Assembly: GCA_902606175.1 (NCBI GenBank)
Contig: CACLEZ010000007.1
Coordinates: 1 to 64,000, forward strand
Length of the DNA stretch: 64,000 bases
Source: an uncultured SAR86 cluster bacterium
Lineage (GTDB): Bacteria > Pseudomonadota > Gammaproteobacteria > Magnimaribacterales > Magnimaribacteraceae
Reading direction: 5' to 3'
Shown: positions 53,517 to 62,466 of the stretch, one piece after another
Position numbering within the stretch: the first letter of the stretch is position 1
Layout: every line of letters begins with the position of its first letter
Made by a program: the position numbers and the translations under genes
Notes under the pieces: model-generated
Databases searched by the model: none
What the model saw: only the letters and a program-made list of their open reading frames with translations
What the model was told of the DNA's origin: nothing

Positions 53517-54780
53517 CTTTAACTGCCTTATTTACTTGAAAACCCATGTAAGAAATAAAAAGGGCAAAAGGTAAAGCAGCCCAAGTGACTGACAGGACAG
53601 CTATTCCAGTTCCAACTAAACCTCTTACAAACCAACCTCCAATGACATCACCTGATCTTGCAAGAAAAGTATCTATAAAAACGGTTGATTTGTATCTATC
53701 TTGTTGCTTTAACTTTGTATAAATAGACTCTCTAGTAGGCTTATTAAGTCCGTATTCAAATATTCTCAGGCTTATCACAACTATCATAACTGTAGTGATT
53801 GTTGGATAAAAAGCATAGGCCATGAAAGCAATAGCAAAAAGAACTCCGTATATAGATAACACAGTCAAAGAACCTACTCTGCGTAAGATATAGGAAGCAA
53901 GGAAGAGCTGCATTAACAGGGTTAATGGGGTAACAATTTGCTCTATTCTTGCAAAAAAACCTGTCCTTTCGCATGGATCTTGCGACCATTCCTGAACAAT
54001 GCCAAGAGAAATCATCCAAGAAGTTGTCATTAGCATAGTAAATAGTATTACATAAAGACCGATATTTCTTATCGCAGGATCTTTGATGATATTTTGAATT
54101 GCCTCGAAGCTAGATCCGCCTAGCTCTTGAGAAGAATTTTCATGATCTACTATTCTTGGCTTGAATGTTCTAGAAAAATATATTGCGAAAAGAAGTGAAA
54201 AAATTGAAAAAATTATCAGGCTCATAGGCCCCAAATCAGAAATAGATGTATTGCCACATATTTCGGTAGAAAAATATCTAGCAACAGTAGAACCAAAGAA
54301 AGCCCCTAATGAACCCCCTGCGCTGATGATACCAAAGAATTTTTTAGAGTCTGTATGAGAAAAGAAATTAATCATAGTTACCCAGAAAATAGATACAACG
54401 AAAAATGAGTATACGTTAGCCCAAATATAGAAAGCTCTGCCGGTCCAAATACGTCCTTCATCTCCTGCAAATGTCCACAGTATTAAAAACAGAATTAAAT
54501 TTATAATGAAGAATGAATAGATATAAAGAATTAACCGATTTTGATTGATTCTAGAAACTAGCCAGGAATATATGGGATTTATAATCAGCATAGCCAACAT
54601 AACACCCATCAAGAGCCAGGGAAGATTATAAATTCCGCCTTGAACAGCTAGTTCATTTCTAACTGGTCTTAATGCATACCATGAAGCCAAAACGAAGAAG
54701 AAAAATAAGAAAGCTCTTAGCAAAATTATTTTTTCATTTTTCTCTATTCGTGGTAAAAAACTTATCAAATTTCTTTCCAT
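53509..54780 (-). CDS. Npt/TLC-like MFS carrier (nucleotide transporter-like)
   Basis: 423 residues with about 12 hydrophobic helices. FVLASWYALRPVRNELAVQGG near the start and the arrangement of the later helices resemble the ATP/ADP carrier (TLC/Npt) branch of the facilitator superfamily. True nucleotide exchangers are typical of intracellular parasites and plastids; free-living relatives probably carry other substrates. It heads a minus-strand cluster. The start lies 6 bases after a perfect TATAAT with no SD site. Confidence 0.78.
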   Translation of the reverse strand: MERNLISFLPRIEKNEKIILLRAFLFFFFVLASWYALRPVRNELAVQGGIYNLPWLLMGVMLAMLIINPIYSWLVSRINQNRLILYIYSFFIINLILFLILWTFAGDEGRIWTGRAFYIWANVYSFFVVSIFWVTMINFFSHTDSKKFFGIISAGGSLGAFFGSTVARYFSTEICGNTSISDLGPMSLIIFSIFSLLFAIYFSRTFKPRIVDHENSSQELGGSSFEAIQNIIKDPAIRNIGLYVILFTMLMTTSWMISLGIVQEWSQDPCERTGFFARIEQIVTPLTLLMQLFLASYILRRVGSLTVLSIYGVLFAIAFMAYAFYPTITTVMIVVISLRIFEYGLNKPTRESIYTKLKQQDRYKSTVFIDTFLARSGDVIGGWFVRGLVGTGIAVLSVTWAALPFALFISYMGFQVNKAVKDE

Positions 54781-54786
54781 ATTGTC

Positions 54787-54792
54787 ATTATA
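54787..54792 (-). promoter_or_regulatory. -10 hexamer, putative leaderless start of the Npt-like gene
   Basis: TATAAT on the minus strand, six bases (GACAAT), ATG at 54780. A full consensus -10. No SD site lies between it and the ATG. No good -35 is seen. Confidence 0.55.
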
Positions 54793-54832
54793 TTGTCGAA
54801 ATTCTTAACTACCATATAACTAAATTTATTTT

Positions 54833-54838
54833 TATACT
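54833..54838 (+). promoter_or_regulatory. -10 hexamer, putative leaderless start of the YwaF-like gene
   Basis: TATACT, six bases (AAATTT), ATG at 54845. No SD site is present. It faces the Npt-like promoter in the 64-base divergent spacer; both have the same 6-nt spacing. Confidence 0.5.
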
Positions 54839-54844
54839 AAATTT

Positions 54845-55555
54845 ATGGATGCGCAGCCTTTTGAGATTTTTGGGAATTCTCACTTAGTTACATTACTACT
54901 GATATTAGCTGCAGCCTTCTTATTTCCACTGTTTATAAAAAATAGTGATCTAAGTAATAAAGTTTTGATTGCTAAAGTCTTAGGATTCTCTGTTATTACT
55001 CTGGAATTAACTAAACCTTTTATTTGGCACTATTGGATGGATTTTCCCTGGATCAAGTTGATACCTATTCATATGTGCAATTTATCTACACTGTTTATTG
55101 GGATATTTTTACTCACGGAAAAAAGAATATTTTTTGAGGTATCTTTTTTTTGGGGTATCGGAGGTGGAATTAATGCATTAATTACCCCTGATATTCCTAA
55201 AACTTTTCCAGATCCACAATTTATATTATTTTTTATAGGCCATGGGCTTTTAATAATTGCCATAGCCTATGCCTGCATAGCTTTAAAAAATCGACCGACC
55301 CTTAGCTCTGTAAGAAATGGGATTTATGTATCCTTATCGATTCTACCAATCATATATATCGTTAATATGATTTTAGGACCCCCAGCGAATTATTGGTATC
55401 TAGGCACAAAACCGATTGGTGAAAGTATTTTAGACTTTTTTCCAGAACCCCCTTTGCATATACCGCTGTTGATTTTTATAGGAGCAATACTATTTTTTAT
55501 AATCTACTCACCCTATTGGATATACGATAGATTTAAGAAGAAAGATGTTGGATGA
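54845..55555 (+). CDS. TIGR02206 / YwaF-family membrane protein
   Basis: 236 residues with about seven hydrophobic helices. HYWMDFPWIKLIPIHMCNLS and GGGINALITPDIP near 100-112 match the TIGR02206 family, named for Bacillus subtilis YwaF. The function is not known. It overlaps the convergent VOC gene by 23 bases. Confidence 0.82.
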   Translation: MDAQPFEIFGNSHLVTLLLILAAAFLFPLFIKNSDLSNKVLIAKVLGFSVITLELTKPFIWHYWMDFPWIKLIPIHMCNLSTLFIGIFLLTEKRIFFEVSFFWGIGGGINALITPDIPKTFPDPQFILFFIGHGLLIIAIAYACIALKNRPTLSSVRNGIYVSLSILPIIYIVNMILGPPANYWYLGTKPIGESILDFFPEPPLHIPLLIFIGAILFFIIYSPYWIYDRFKKKDVG

Positions 55556-56378
55556 GTAAAGTTGGTATGTTGTAGACATTTGATTTTACAGTCGCAACCA
55601 AAGTATTTGGTTTTCTACCTTCCTTTACAGGTGTAATTTCGAATCCTTCATTTAAAAGTCTTGAATGAGTTTTTTTGATATCTTCCACATCCCATGCAAG
55701 ACCCCATAATTTGTCCTCTATTTTATTTTCATCCTTTTTCGCTATGACTTCTATTGTGGTTTTGTTAAGTCTAAAAAATAGCATTCTACCGCCCCATTTT
55801 TCTACTGTCTGATCCAATGCAAGTCTTATTCCGTAAGTATCCTGATAAACGTCTATAAAACCATCTGGATCATTTGTATTTATAACAACATGATCCAGTT
55901 TATTTACGGATGTATCAGAGAATTTATTTGGCAAGGGTAAATTTCCTTCGGTGTGTTGTATTAAAAAAGCAAACAAACCGCGTGTGAGGTCACTTGGAAG
56001 GAACAAGCTTTTCCATCTTCGTACTTCACCATTATCAAAATCCATTCCCTCTCCGTTTGAGATAGTTGAAGGTTTAAAATCTTTATTTAGGATTTGATTC
56101 TCGCAATCTTGAATATTATCTGTACCAAGCACTATGCCAGTTAATCCTTCACCCTTTTCTTCTATAGACTGTTTTACAAGTGTTGCGCCTATTCCCTCCC
56201 CTTTGGCCGCTAAGATCTCAAAGTATGTATTACTAAAATTATAGATAGCATTTATGGTTCCAAGCTCGGAGTGTTCGCCTCTCCAAACAGGTTCCGAGCC
56301 AAAAAATTTAGTAAAATTATCTTCAGCTATTGCAATGTCTTTGACAGAGACTATTAAATGGTCGAGTCTATTGATCAC
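55533..56378 (-). CDS. VOC-superfamily protein, two-module glyoxalase-like
   Basis: 281 residues with two VOC modules: LDHLIVSVKDIAIAEDNF near 5-22 and LDHVVINTNDPDGFIDVYQ near 155-173. The second-module opening His in LDHVV is retained. It resembles the PF13468 glyoxalase-like group. No reaction can be inferred. The start overlaps the small membrane-protein gene by 11 bases, and the end overlaps the YwaF gene by 23. Confidence 0.83.
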   Translation of the reverse strand: MINRLDHLIVSVKDIAIAEDNFTKFFGSEPVWRGEHSELGTINAIYNFSNTYFEILAAKGEGIGATLVKQSIEEKGEGLTGIVLGTDNIQDCENQILNKDFKPSTISNGEGMDFDNGEVRRWKSLFLPSDLTRGLFAFLIQHTEGNLPLPNKFSDTSVNKLDHVVINTNDPDGFIDVYQDTYGIRLALDQTVEKWGGRMLFFRLNKTTIEVIAKKDENKIEDKLWGLAWDVEDIKKTHSRLLNEGFEITPVKEGRKPNTLVATVKSNVYNIPTLLIQHLSS

Positions 56379-56646
56379 TTTTTTTCCTCAAGAATTTATT
56401 TTTAACATATATAAAGAACACCTTAATTTTAGCAACAATTTCAGGTCCAGCCAGATAAATACCCAGAATGACAAATATCCAGCTAATTAAATAAACTAAA
56501 GATGGATAGATTATTCTTTCAAGAGCAGACAGACTAGAATCTGCTGCAAGTTTTACCATCAACCCGTAGCAAAGATAATTTAGAATTAAAAAGATTATTC
56601 CCACAAAACGTTTTAATAAAGAAAAAATAAGTGCAGGATTTTTCAT
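56368..56646 (-). CDS. Small two-helix membrane protein of unknown function
   Basis: 92 residues: hydrophobic segments at about 13-31 and 46-66, with a basic tail (FLRKKSDQ). It resembles no family that I know. The start overlaps nothing upstream; its promoter region is shared with the divergent M3 peptidase gene, where an inverted repeat lies. It is likely cotranscribed with the VOC gene, which it overlaps by 11 bases. Confidence 0.65.
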   Translation of the reverse strand: MKNPALIFSLLKRFVGIIFLILNYLCYGLMVKLAADSSLSALERIIYPSLVYLISWIFVILGIYLAGPEIVAKIKVFFIYVKNKFLRKKSDQ

Positions 56647-56658
56647 GATTTATACATT

Positions 56659-56698
56659 CTCAAATATTTATTCACAAGACAGGATATTTGAGTAATAT
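56659..56698 (+). promoter_or_regulatory. M3-peptidase promoter with interleaved inverted repeat
   Basis: TTCACA (56671-56676), 16 bases, TAATAT (56693-56698), then six bases to the ATG at 56705, a leaderless spacing. A perfect 9-base inverted repeat, CTCAAATAT (56659-56667) and ATATTTGAG (56684-56692), separated by 16 bases, brackets the -35, with the right arm touching the -10. This layout is typical of a repressor operator; a role for the divergent gene too is possible. Confidence 0.5.
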
Positions 56699-56704
56699 TA
56701 CGTC

Positions 56705-58795
56705 ATGTTTAAGAAGTACGTACCTTTTCTTTTGCTTTTTATTTTTAGTTGTACAAATAAGGATAATTCCATGAACCCTTTTCTAAATGAATATGAAACC
56801 CCTTTTAAGATTCCTCCTTTTGAGGCCATTGAGTTTAATCACTACCAACCAGCTTTTGATCAGGGTATGAAGGAGCACCTCGAAGAAATAGACACTATAG
56901 CTACTAACATTGAGGAACCCTCGTTTGAAAATACTATTGAAGCATTAGAGAGGTCAGGTAAAACATTAGATAAAGTGAGTAATGTCTTTTTTAATCTTCT
57001 GGGATCTAATACTAATGATGATATGGATTCTCTTGCCATGAGCATAAGTCCAAGATTATCTTCCCACAATGATTCAATTCTATTAAATAAAAAACTTTTC
57101 GAAAGAATTGAAGAGATTCATCAAAACAGACAAACTCTTAGTCTCTCTGTGGAACAAAATAGATTACTAGAAGAGACTTATAAAAGATTCATTAGATCAG
57201 GCGCAAATCTGGATCAAAATTCGATGGACAGGTTAACTAAAATTAACAGCTCTTTATCATCTTTATCTGTTCAATTTGACCAAAATGTTCTTAAAGAAAC
57301 AAACTCCTTCAGCATGGTTATTGATAACGAAGATGATTTAGATGGCCTACCTGAAGAGGAAATAAGACAAGCTGCTCTTTTAGCTGAATCTGAAGGTCAG
57401 AATGGAAAATGGGTTTTCAAACCTACTCGGGTGAGTATGTATCCTTTCTTAACCTATTCAACTCAAAGAGATCTTAGAGAAGAACTTTACAATTCTTATA
57501 TACGACGCGGAGACAATGATAATGAATTTGATAATAAAAAAATAATTTCTGAAATGATTGCACTACGCCAAGAAAAAGCTTCAATGCTTGGTTTTGATAA
57601 TCATGCTGACTATGTCTTAGACAATAGCATGGCAAAAACTCCCGAAAATGTTAACAAACTTCTTCAAACAGTTTGGGAACCTGGTATCGAAAAAGCTAAA
57701 GGGGAAGTTCAGTCAATGCAGGAATTAATCTCTGAAGAAGGAGCAAATTTTAAATTAGCGGCGTGGGATTGGTGGCACTATTCAGAAAAATTAAGGCAAG
57801 AGCAATTTGACTTTAAAGAAGAAGAAGTCAAGCCATTCTTCAGTGAAGAAAAGGTTTTAGAGGGAGCTTTTGATGTTGCTAATAAATTATTTGATATAAC
57901 TTTTACCGAAAGAAATGATTTACCAAAATACCGCGATAATATTCGTTCTTTTGTTGTAGAGGACTCTGATAATAAAGTTATTGGTATCTTTTATACAGAC
58001 TTTACACTCAGACCAAATAAGGGGGGCGGTGCATGGATGAGTACTTTTAGAAGTCAAAGTAAGTTCGACGGGGATGTCATACCCATCGTTATCAATGTAT
58101 GTAATTTTCCTCCAGAAAATGCTGATGGTATTTCTCTTCTATCCTTCGAACAAGTCGAGACCTTATTTCATGAATTTGGTCATGGGCTACATGGCCTACT
58201 ATCAAATGCTCAATATCCAAGCCTATCTGGAACTTCCGTAACCAGAGACTATGTGGAATTCCCGTCACAAATGATGGAAAATTGGGCAAGAGAACCAGAA
58301 GTTATTAAAACTTTTGCAAAACACTATCAAACAGGTGAGGTTATTTCTGATGAATTGCTAGATAAGATATCCGCTGCTGGTACATTCAATGAAGGTTTTG
58401 CAACAACTGAATATGTAGCTGCGGCTCATTTAGACATGGCTTACCATACAGATAAAAATACAATCACGGATATAGATAAATTTGAAGACCAGGCTCTAGA
58501 GGATCTTGGTTTAATAACCGAAATAGAAGCGCGATATAGAAGCACTTATTTTGGTCATATATTCGCTGGTGGATATTCATCGGGATATTACAGTTACTTA
58601 TGGACAGAGGTACTCGAAGCTGACGCTTTTGAAGCTTTTAAAGACAAAGGACTATTTGATAAAGAAACTGCTGATAAACTTAAAAAGTACGTCTATTCAG
58701 CTGGTAATACAGATGATCTGATGACTCAGTATGTGAGGTTTAGAGGTAAGGAACCTGAGATAGAACCTCTTCTTAAAAAAAGAGGATTGAATTAA
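56705..58795 (+). CDS. M3-family oligopeptidase / dipeptidyl carboxypeptidase lipoprotein
   Basis: 696 residues. A lipoprotein signal with Cys near 16 (FLLLFIFSC) opens the protein; the mature enzyme should face the periplasm. The zinc motif HEFGH is at 489-493, with the third ligand Glu in the following helix (VEFPSQMMENW). Dcp/OpdA-type M3 peptidases cleave short peptides; the lipoprotein form resembles Dcp of other gram-negatives. It heads a plus-strand group with HODM-like, GH13, serine hydrolase and SDR genes. Confidence 0.92.
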   Translation: MFKKYVPFLLLFIFSCTNKDNSMNPFLNEYETPFKIPPFEAIEFNHYQPAFDQGMKEHLEEIDTIATNIEEPSFENTIEALERSGKTLDKVSNVFFNLLGSNTNDDMDSLAMSISPRLSSHNDSILLNKKLFERIEEIHQNRQTLSLSVEQNRLLEETYKRFIRSGANLDQNSMDRLTKINSSLSSLSVQFDQNVLKETNSFSMVIDNEDDLDGLPEEEIRQAALLAESEGQNGKWVFKPTRVSMYPFLTYSTQRDLREELYNSYIRRGDNDNEFDNKKIISEMIALRQEKASMLGFDNHADYVLDNSMAKTPENVNKLLQTVWEPGIEKAKGEVQSMQELISEEGANFKLAAWDWWHYSEKLRQEQFDFKEEEVKPFFSEEKVLEGAFDVANKLFDITFTERNDLPKYRDNIRSFVVEDSDNKVIGIFYTDFTLRPNKGGGAWMSTFRSQSKFDGDVIPIVINVCNFPPENADGISLLSFEQVETLFHEFGHGLHGLLSNAQYPSLSGTSVTRDYVEFPSQMMENWAREPEVIKTFAKHYQTGEVISDELLDKISAAGTFNEGFATTEYVAAAHLDMAYHTDKNTITDIDKFEDQALEDLGLITEIEARYRSTYFGHIFAGGYSSGYYSYLWTEVLEADAFEAFKDKGLFDKETADKLKKYVYSAGNTDDLMTQYVRFRGKEPEIEPLLKKRGLN

Positions 58796-58797
58796 TC

Positions 58798-59673
58798 TTG
58801 GATGATCCTATCCACCTGCCCTTTAAGAATGGAAAAGGTGGGGTTGATATTGGTTTAAGGCCGATTGATGAGAGTTCTTGGTTAGAAATAGATCATCTTT
58901 TTTCAGAGGAAATTGCCCTTAAAGAAAAATTATATCTAGAAAAGAAAGATCAGGTTTTAGTAACTTCTCCAAATTCGCAAGATATTCAAAAGGAGGTTTT
59001 AAATCTTGTATTAGGACATCTAAAGAATCATCATAATGATTCGTATGAACTAAAGACGGATACCATCGAATCAAAAAGAAATAACCATCTATATTATTTT
59101 GATGATTTTCAAGATCCTTTAGAATTGGCATCACTTCTTGTTCAAGAAGATCTGATCATCATGAAACCAAAAGAAAATATCTTTTATCTTGATGCAGCTT
59201 CACTTTGCGCTCCAACAAGATGGTCATTGAAAGAAAAGTTTCAACAATCACTTTCTGAACTTCATCAATCTGTTCCTGGTTATAAAGATAAAATAGATTC
59301 AAGGGTTAACACCATATTTACCAACCTGCCAGATCAGAAAATATTTGAAAGATACAACTGGTCAATATTTGATAGTCCTGAACTTTTTCAACCTATTAGT
59401 AATAAGAGCTTAGTAGAAATTAAAAATACTAGACCTGAAGAATTATTCATTAGAGTAGAAAGGCAGACGATTAGAAGGTTGCATTGCTCAAAAGCCATCT
59501 TGTTCGCGGTAAGAGTTCATGTAAATCCCATAACAGCCATAATAAGTAATAAAAAAGCTATTTTTGATCTTATTCAAGCAATACAAAATCTTGAAGAAAA
59601 TATGAAAACTTACAAAGTTATCAAACCATTTGAAGAGAATCTAATAAATTGGCTAAAATCAAAAAATGAATGA
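58798..59673 (+). CDS. Heme-dependent oxidative N-demethylase-like protein (DUF3445)
   Basis: 291 residues, TTG start two bases after the peptidase stop. LCAPTRWSLKEKFQQSLSEL and HQSVPGYKDKI near 140-165, and VERQTIRRLHCSKAILF near 220-236, are the PF11927 (HODM alpha-subunit-like) signatures. Characterised members demethylate dimethylamine using a PAS-fold heme. The partner subunits of HODM are not visible here. It overlaps the GH13 gene by 8 bases. Confidence 0.85.
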   Translation: MDDPIHLPFKNGKGGVDIGLRPIDESSWLEIDHLFSEEIALKEKLYLEKKDQVLVTSPNSQDIQKEVLNLVLGHLKNHHNDSYELKTDTIESKRNNHLYYFDDFQDPLELASLLVQEDLIIMKPKENIFYLDAASLCAPTRWSLKEKFQQSLSELHQSVPGYKDKIDSRVNTIFTNLPDQKIFERYNWSIFDSPELFQPISNKSLVEIKNTRPEELFIRVERQTIRRLHCSKAILFAVRVHVNPITAIISNKKAIFDLIQAIQNLEENMKTYKVIKPFEENLINWLKSKNE

Positions 59674-61306
59674 CTGGTGGAAAAAGGCAATAATCTATCA
59701 AATTTATCCTAGGTCGTATTTAGATACATCTAATAATGGGGTTGGTGATCTCAAAGGCATTACAAAAAAAATAAACTATATCTCAAGCCTAGGTGTTGAT
59801 GCTGTCTGGCTATCTCCTTTTTTTATGTCACCTATGAAGGATATGGGATATGACGTCAGTAATTATGTAGAAATAGACCCATTGTTTGGACATATGGATA
59901 ACTTTGATGAATTAATTGAAGAGGCACATAAAAAAAATATAAGAGTTATCATTGATCAGGTTCTGTCACATAGCTCAGACAGGCATGAAGCTTTTATCGA
60001 AAGTAAAAGTAGTAAATCTTCAAGAAAATCAGATTGGTATGTATGGGCTGATGCCAATGAAGATGGATCTCCACCTAATAATTGGTTATCTGTCTTTGGT
60101 GGTTCAGCATGGGAATGGGAGCCCCTTAGAGGACAATACTATCTTCATAACTTCCTGCCTAGCCAACCTGACTTTAATTTTCATAATGAAGAGGTTCAAG
60201 ATTTCTTACTAGGAGAAGTTGAATTTTGGCTCAAAAAAGGGGTAGATGGTTTTAGGCTAGATACAGTCAATTATTACTTTCATGATCAGGAATTGAGGGA
60301 TAATCCAAAAAGTCCAATACCTTTCAAGAAGCCTCCAATAAATCCTTACTATATGCAAAATCAATTGTTTGCTATTAATCAAGATGAGAACTTAGTATTT
60401 TTAAATAAATTTAGAAATTTATTAAATTGTTATCCAGAAACAACTTCAATTGGTGAAATTGGGGATTCACATAGAGCGATTAAATTAATGAAGGAATATA
60501 CCAAAGGTTCAAGGATTCATATGGCCTATAGTTTTAAGCTTCTTGGTAAAGAATTTTCAGCTCCTTTTTTTAGAGAAACCATCAAGGAATTTTATAATGA
60601 GGGTAATGATAGCTGGCCTTGTTGGAGTTTTTCAAATCATGACGTCACAAGACATCTTTCAAGATGGGATAAAAATGAAAGTGATAGTTTTGCAAAATTA
60701 AGTTGTGCCCTACTCCTTTCACTACCGGGTACTCCATGTTTATATCAGGGTGAGGAAATTGGTCAGGTAGAGACAGAACTAGAATTTGATGAATTAACTG
60801 ATCCTCCAGGCATCAGATTTTGGCCGAAAAATAAAGGAAGAGATGGCTGCAGAACACCTATGACTTGGGACCATCAAAAGATCAATGCCGGTTTTAGTAG
60901 TAAAACTCCATGGTTACCGGTGAAGGAGAAACAGATCAATAGATCAGTAAATCTGCAAGAAGATGAACCGAATTCGATCTTAAATTTTTATAAACAATTT
61001 ATTCTTTTCCGAAAGTCCAATCCAGCTTTATCAGCAGGAAAGCATATTTTCTTGAATGAACACAAGGATTTACTAGTATTCAATAGAGAGATTCAACATC
61101 TAAAAACACTTTGTATATTTAATTTGAGTGAGAATGCTTACGTCATTGATATAGGTGGTCTAAGTATGGATAGTAATATTTCATCGAATATAAATATCAA
61201 AGATGATCAAATAGAGATTAATGAATATGGTTTAATTATAATTTCAGATATACAGAACAATATAGATGACTTAGATAATATTTTAGAATTTAAGAAAATT
61301 CTATAA
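59666..61306 (+). CDS. GH13 alpha-glucosidase / oligo-1,6-glucosidase
   Basis: 546 residues. The (beta/alpha)8 barrel opens with WWKKAIIYQIYPRSY. The nucleophile is Asp199 (GFRLDTVN), the acid/base Glu264 (SIGEIGD), and the third Asp is Asp326 (FSNHDVTRH). The family region I reads DQVLSHSS instead of D-x-VxNHTS. It hydrolyses maltose- or sucrose-like oligosaccharides, or transfers glucose; no signal peptide, so it acts in the cytoplasm. It follows the HODM-like gene with an 8-base overlap. Confidence 0.92.
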   Translation: MNDWWKKAIIYQIYPRSYLDTSNNGVGDLKGITKKINYISSLGVDAVWLSPFFMSPMKDMGYDVSNYVEIDPLFGHMDNFDELIEEAHKKNIRVIIDQVLSHSSDRHEAFIESKSSKSSRKSDWYVWADANEDGSPPNNWLSVFGGSAWEWEPLRGQYYLHNFLPSQPDFNFHNEEVQDFLLGEVEFWLKKGVDGFRLDTVNYYFHDQELRDNPKSPIPFKKPPINPYYMQNQLFAINQDENLVFLNKFRNLLNCYPETTSIGEIGDSHRAIKLMKEYTKGSRIHMAYSFKLLGKEFSAPFFRETIKEFYNEGNDSWPCWSFSNHDVTRHLSRWDKNESDSFAKLSCALLLSLPGTPCLYQGEEIGQVETELEFDELTDPPGIRFWPKNKGRDGCRTPMTWDHQKINAGFSSKTPWLPVKEKQINRSVNLQEDEPNSILNFYKQFILFRKSNPALSAGKHIFLNEHKDLLVFNREIQHLKTLCIFNLSENAYVIDIGGLSMDSNISSNINIKDDQIEINEYGLIIISDIQNNIDDLDNILEFKKIL

Positions 61307-61337
61307 CTTATTGTTTTTAAATAAAAAAAGGGAAGAA

Positions 61338-62465
61338 ATGAATATAAAGGGAACATGTGAAGATAAATTTTTAAAAGTAAAAGAATTGTTTGATGAATTG
61401 CATGATACGGATAGAGAAATAGGATCTTCTTTTGCAGTTTATAAAGATGGAGATCCAATAGTTGATATATGGGGAGGTTTCTCAAGCAAAGAGAAAACAA
61501 AGGAATGGGAACAAAATACCTTAGCTAACGTATGGTCAACCACCAAAGGTGTAGCTGCCATAACGCTAGCTCATGCGTATGAAAATGATTTAATAGATTA
61601 CGAAGAGAAAGTATGTGAATACTGGCCTGAGTTTGGTTGCAACGGAAAGGAGGAAATTACTGTAGGTATGCTTCTATCCCATCAAGCCGGTATTTGTGGT
61701 TCCATGGCAACAAAAGCCGAAGACTATTACGACCAAAAAATAATGGCTAATGAACTTGCTCTAATGAAACCAATTTGGGAGCCAGGAACAGCTTCAGGAT
61801 ATCATTCCATGACTTACGGATGGCTAACCTCTGAATTAATTTTAAGAGTCTCTGGAAAATCTTTAGGTAATTATTTTAGAAGTGAGATAGGTGATCCAAA
61901 TAATATAGATTTTTATATCGGTCTACCTGAAGCAGAGGAATATAGAGTTGCTGAAATGGTTCCATTCGCAAAGGAGAGTAATGAAGCAAATAATCATCCG
62001 AATGAAGCTCAAATTGCATCTGGAAGAGGTCCTAACCTGCTTAAACATCAAAATACAAGAGAATGGAGATCTGCGGAAATACCATCGGCCAATGGTCAGG
62101 GTTGCGCTTCAGGTATTGCTAAACTTTATAGCCTAGTTGTTACTGATGAAGAATCAAAAAAAATTCTTAAAGATTCAACAATTGATACCATGACAAAGGA
62201 AAGAATAACCAATAGAGATTTAGTTTTAGATGTTGTTACAAGATGGGGTTCAGGATTTATTATGAATATGCATAAAGTAATATACGGTCCAGAGGAAAGC
62301 TCTTTTGGCCATTCCGGATGGGGGGGTTCGTGTGGATTTGGAGATCCTATTAACAAAATTGGTATTTCTTATGTCATGAATAACATGAAAAATAATTTTG
62401 CAGCCGATGGAAGATCATTAGAACTCATAAACGAAACATACAGATGTTTAAAGGGAGAAAATTAG
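61338..62465 (+). CDS. Serine hydrolase, beta-lactamase/EstB family
   Basis: 375 residues from the ATG at 61338, which GGGAAG (61330-61335) supports; a longer frame from a TTG at 61311 does not have such a site. SxxK is STTK at 67-70. GYHSMTYGWLTSELIL gives the Tyr element, and FGHSGWGGSCGFGDP is the final motif. It is a clear paralogue of the protein at 16143-17354. The following SDR gene starts 1 base after its stop. Confidence 0.88.
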   Translation: MNIKGTCEDKFLKVKELFDELHDTDREIGSSFAVYKDGDPIVDIWGGFSSKEKTKEWEQNTLANVWSTTKGVAAITLAHAYENDLIDYEEKVCEYWPEFGCNGKEEITVGMLLSHQAGICGSMATKAEDYYDQKIMANELALMKPIWEPGTASGYHSMTYGWLTSELILRVSGKSLGNYFRSEIGDPNNIDFYIGLPEAEEYRVAEMVPFAKESNEANNHPNEAQIASGRGPNLLKHQNTREWRSAEIPSANGQGCASGIAKLYSLVVTDEESKKILKDSTIDTMTKERITNRDLVLDVVTRWGSGFIMNMHKVIYGPEESSFGHSGWGGSCGFGDPINKIGISYVMNNMKNNFAADGRSLELINETYRCLKGEN

Positions 62466-62466
62466 T

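Noticed and set aside
53756..54019. Open frame inside the Npt-like gene
   Set aside because: It is in another frame of a strong coding gene on the same strand, with no family signature and no start signal.
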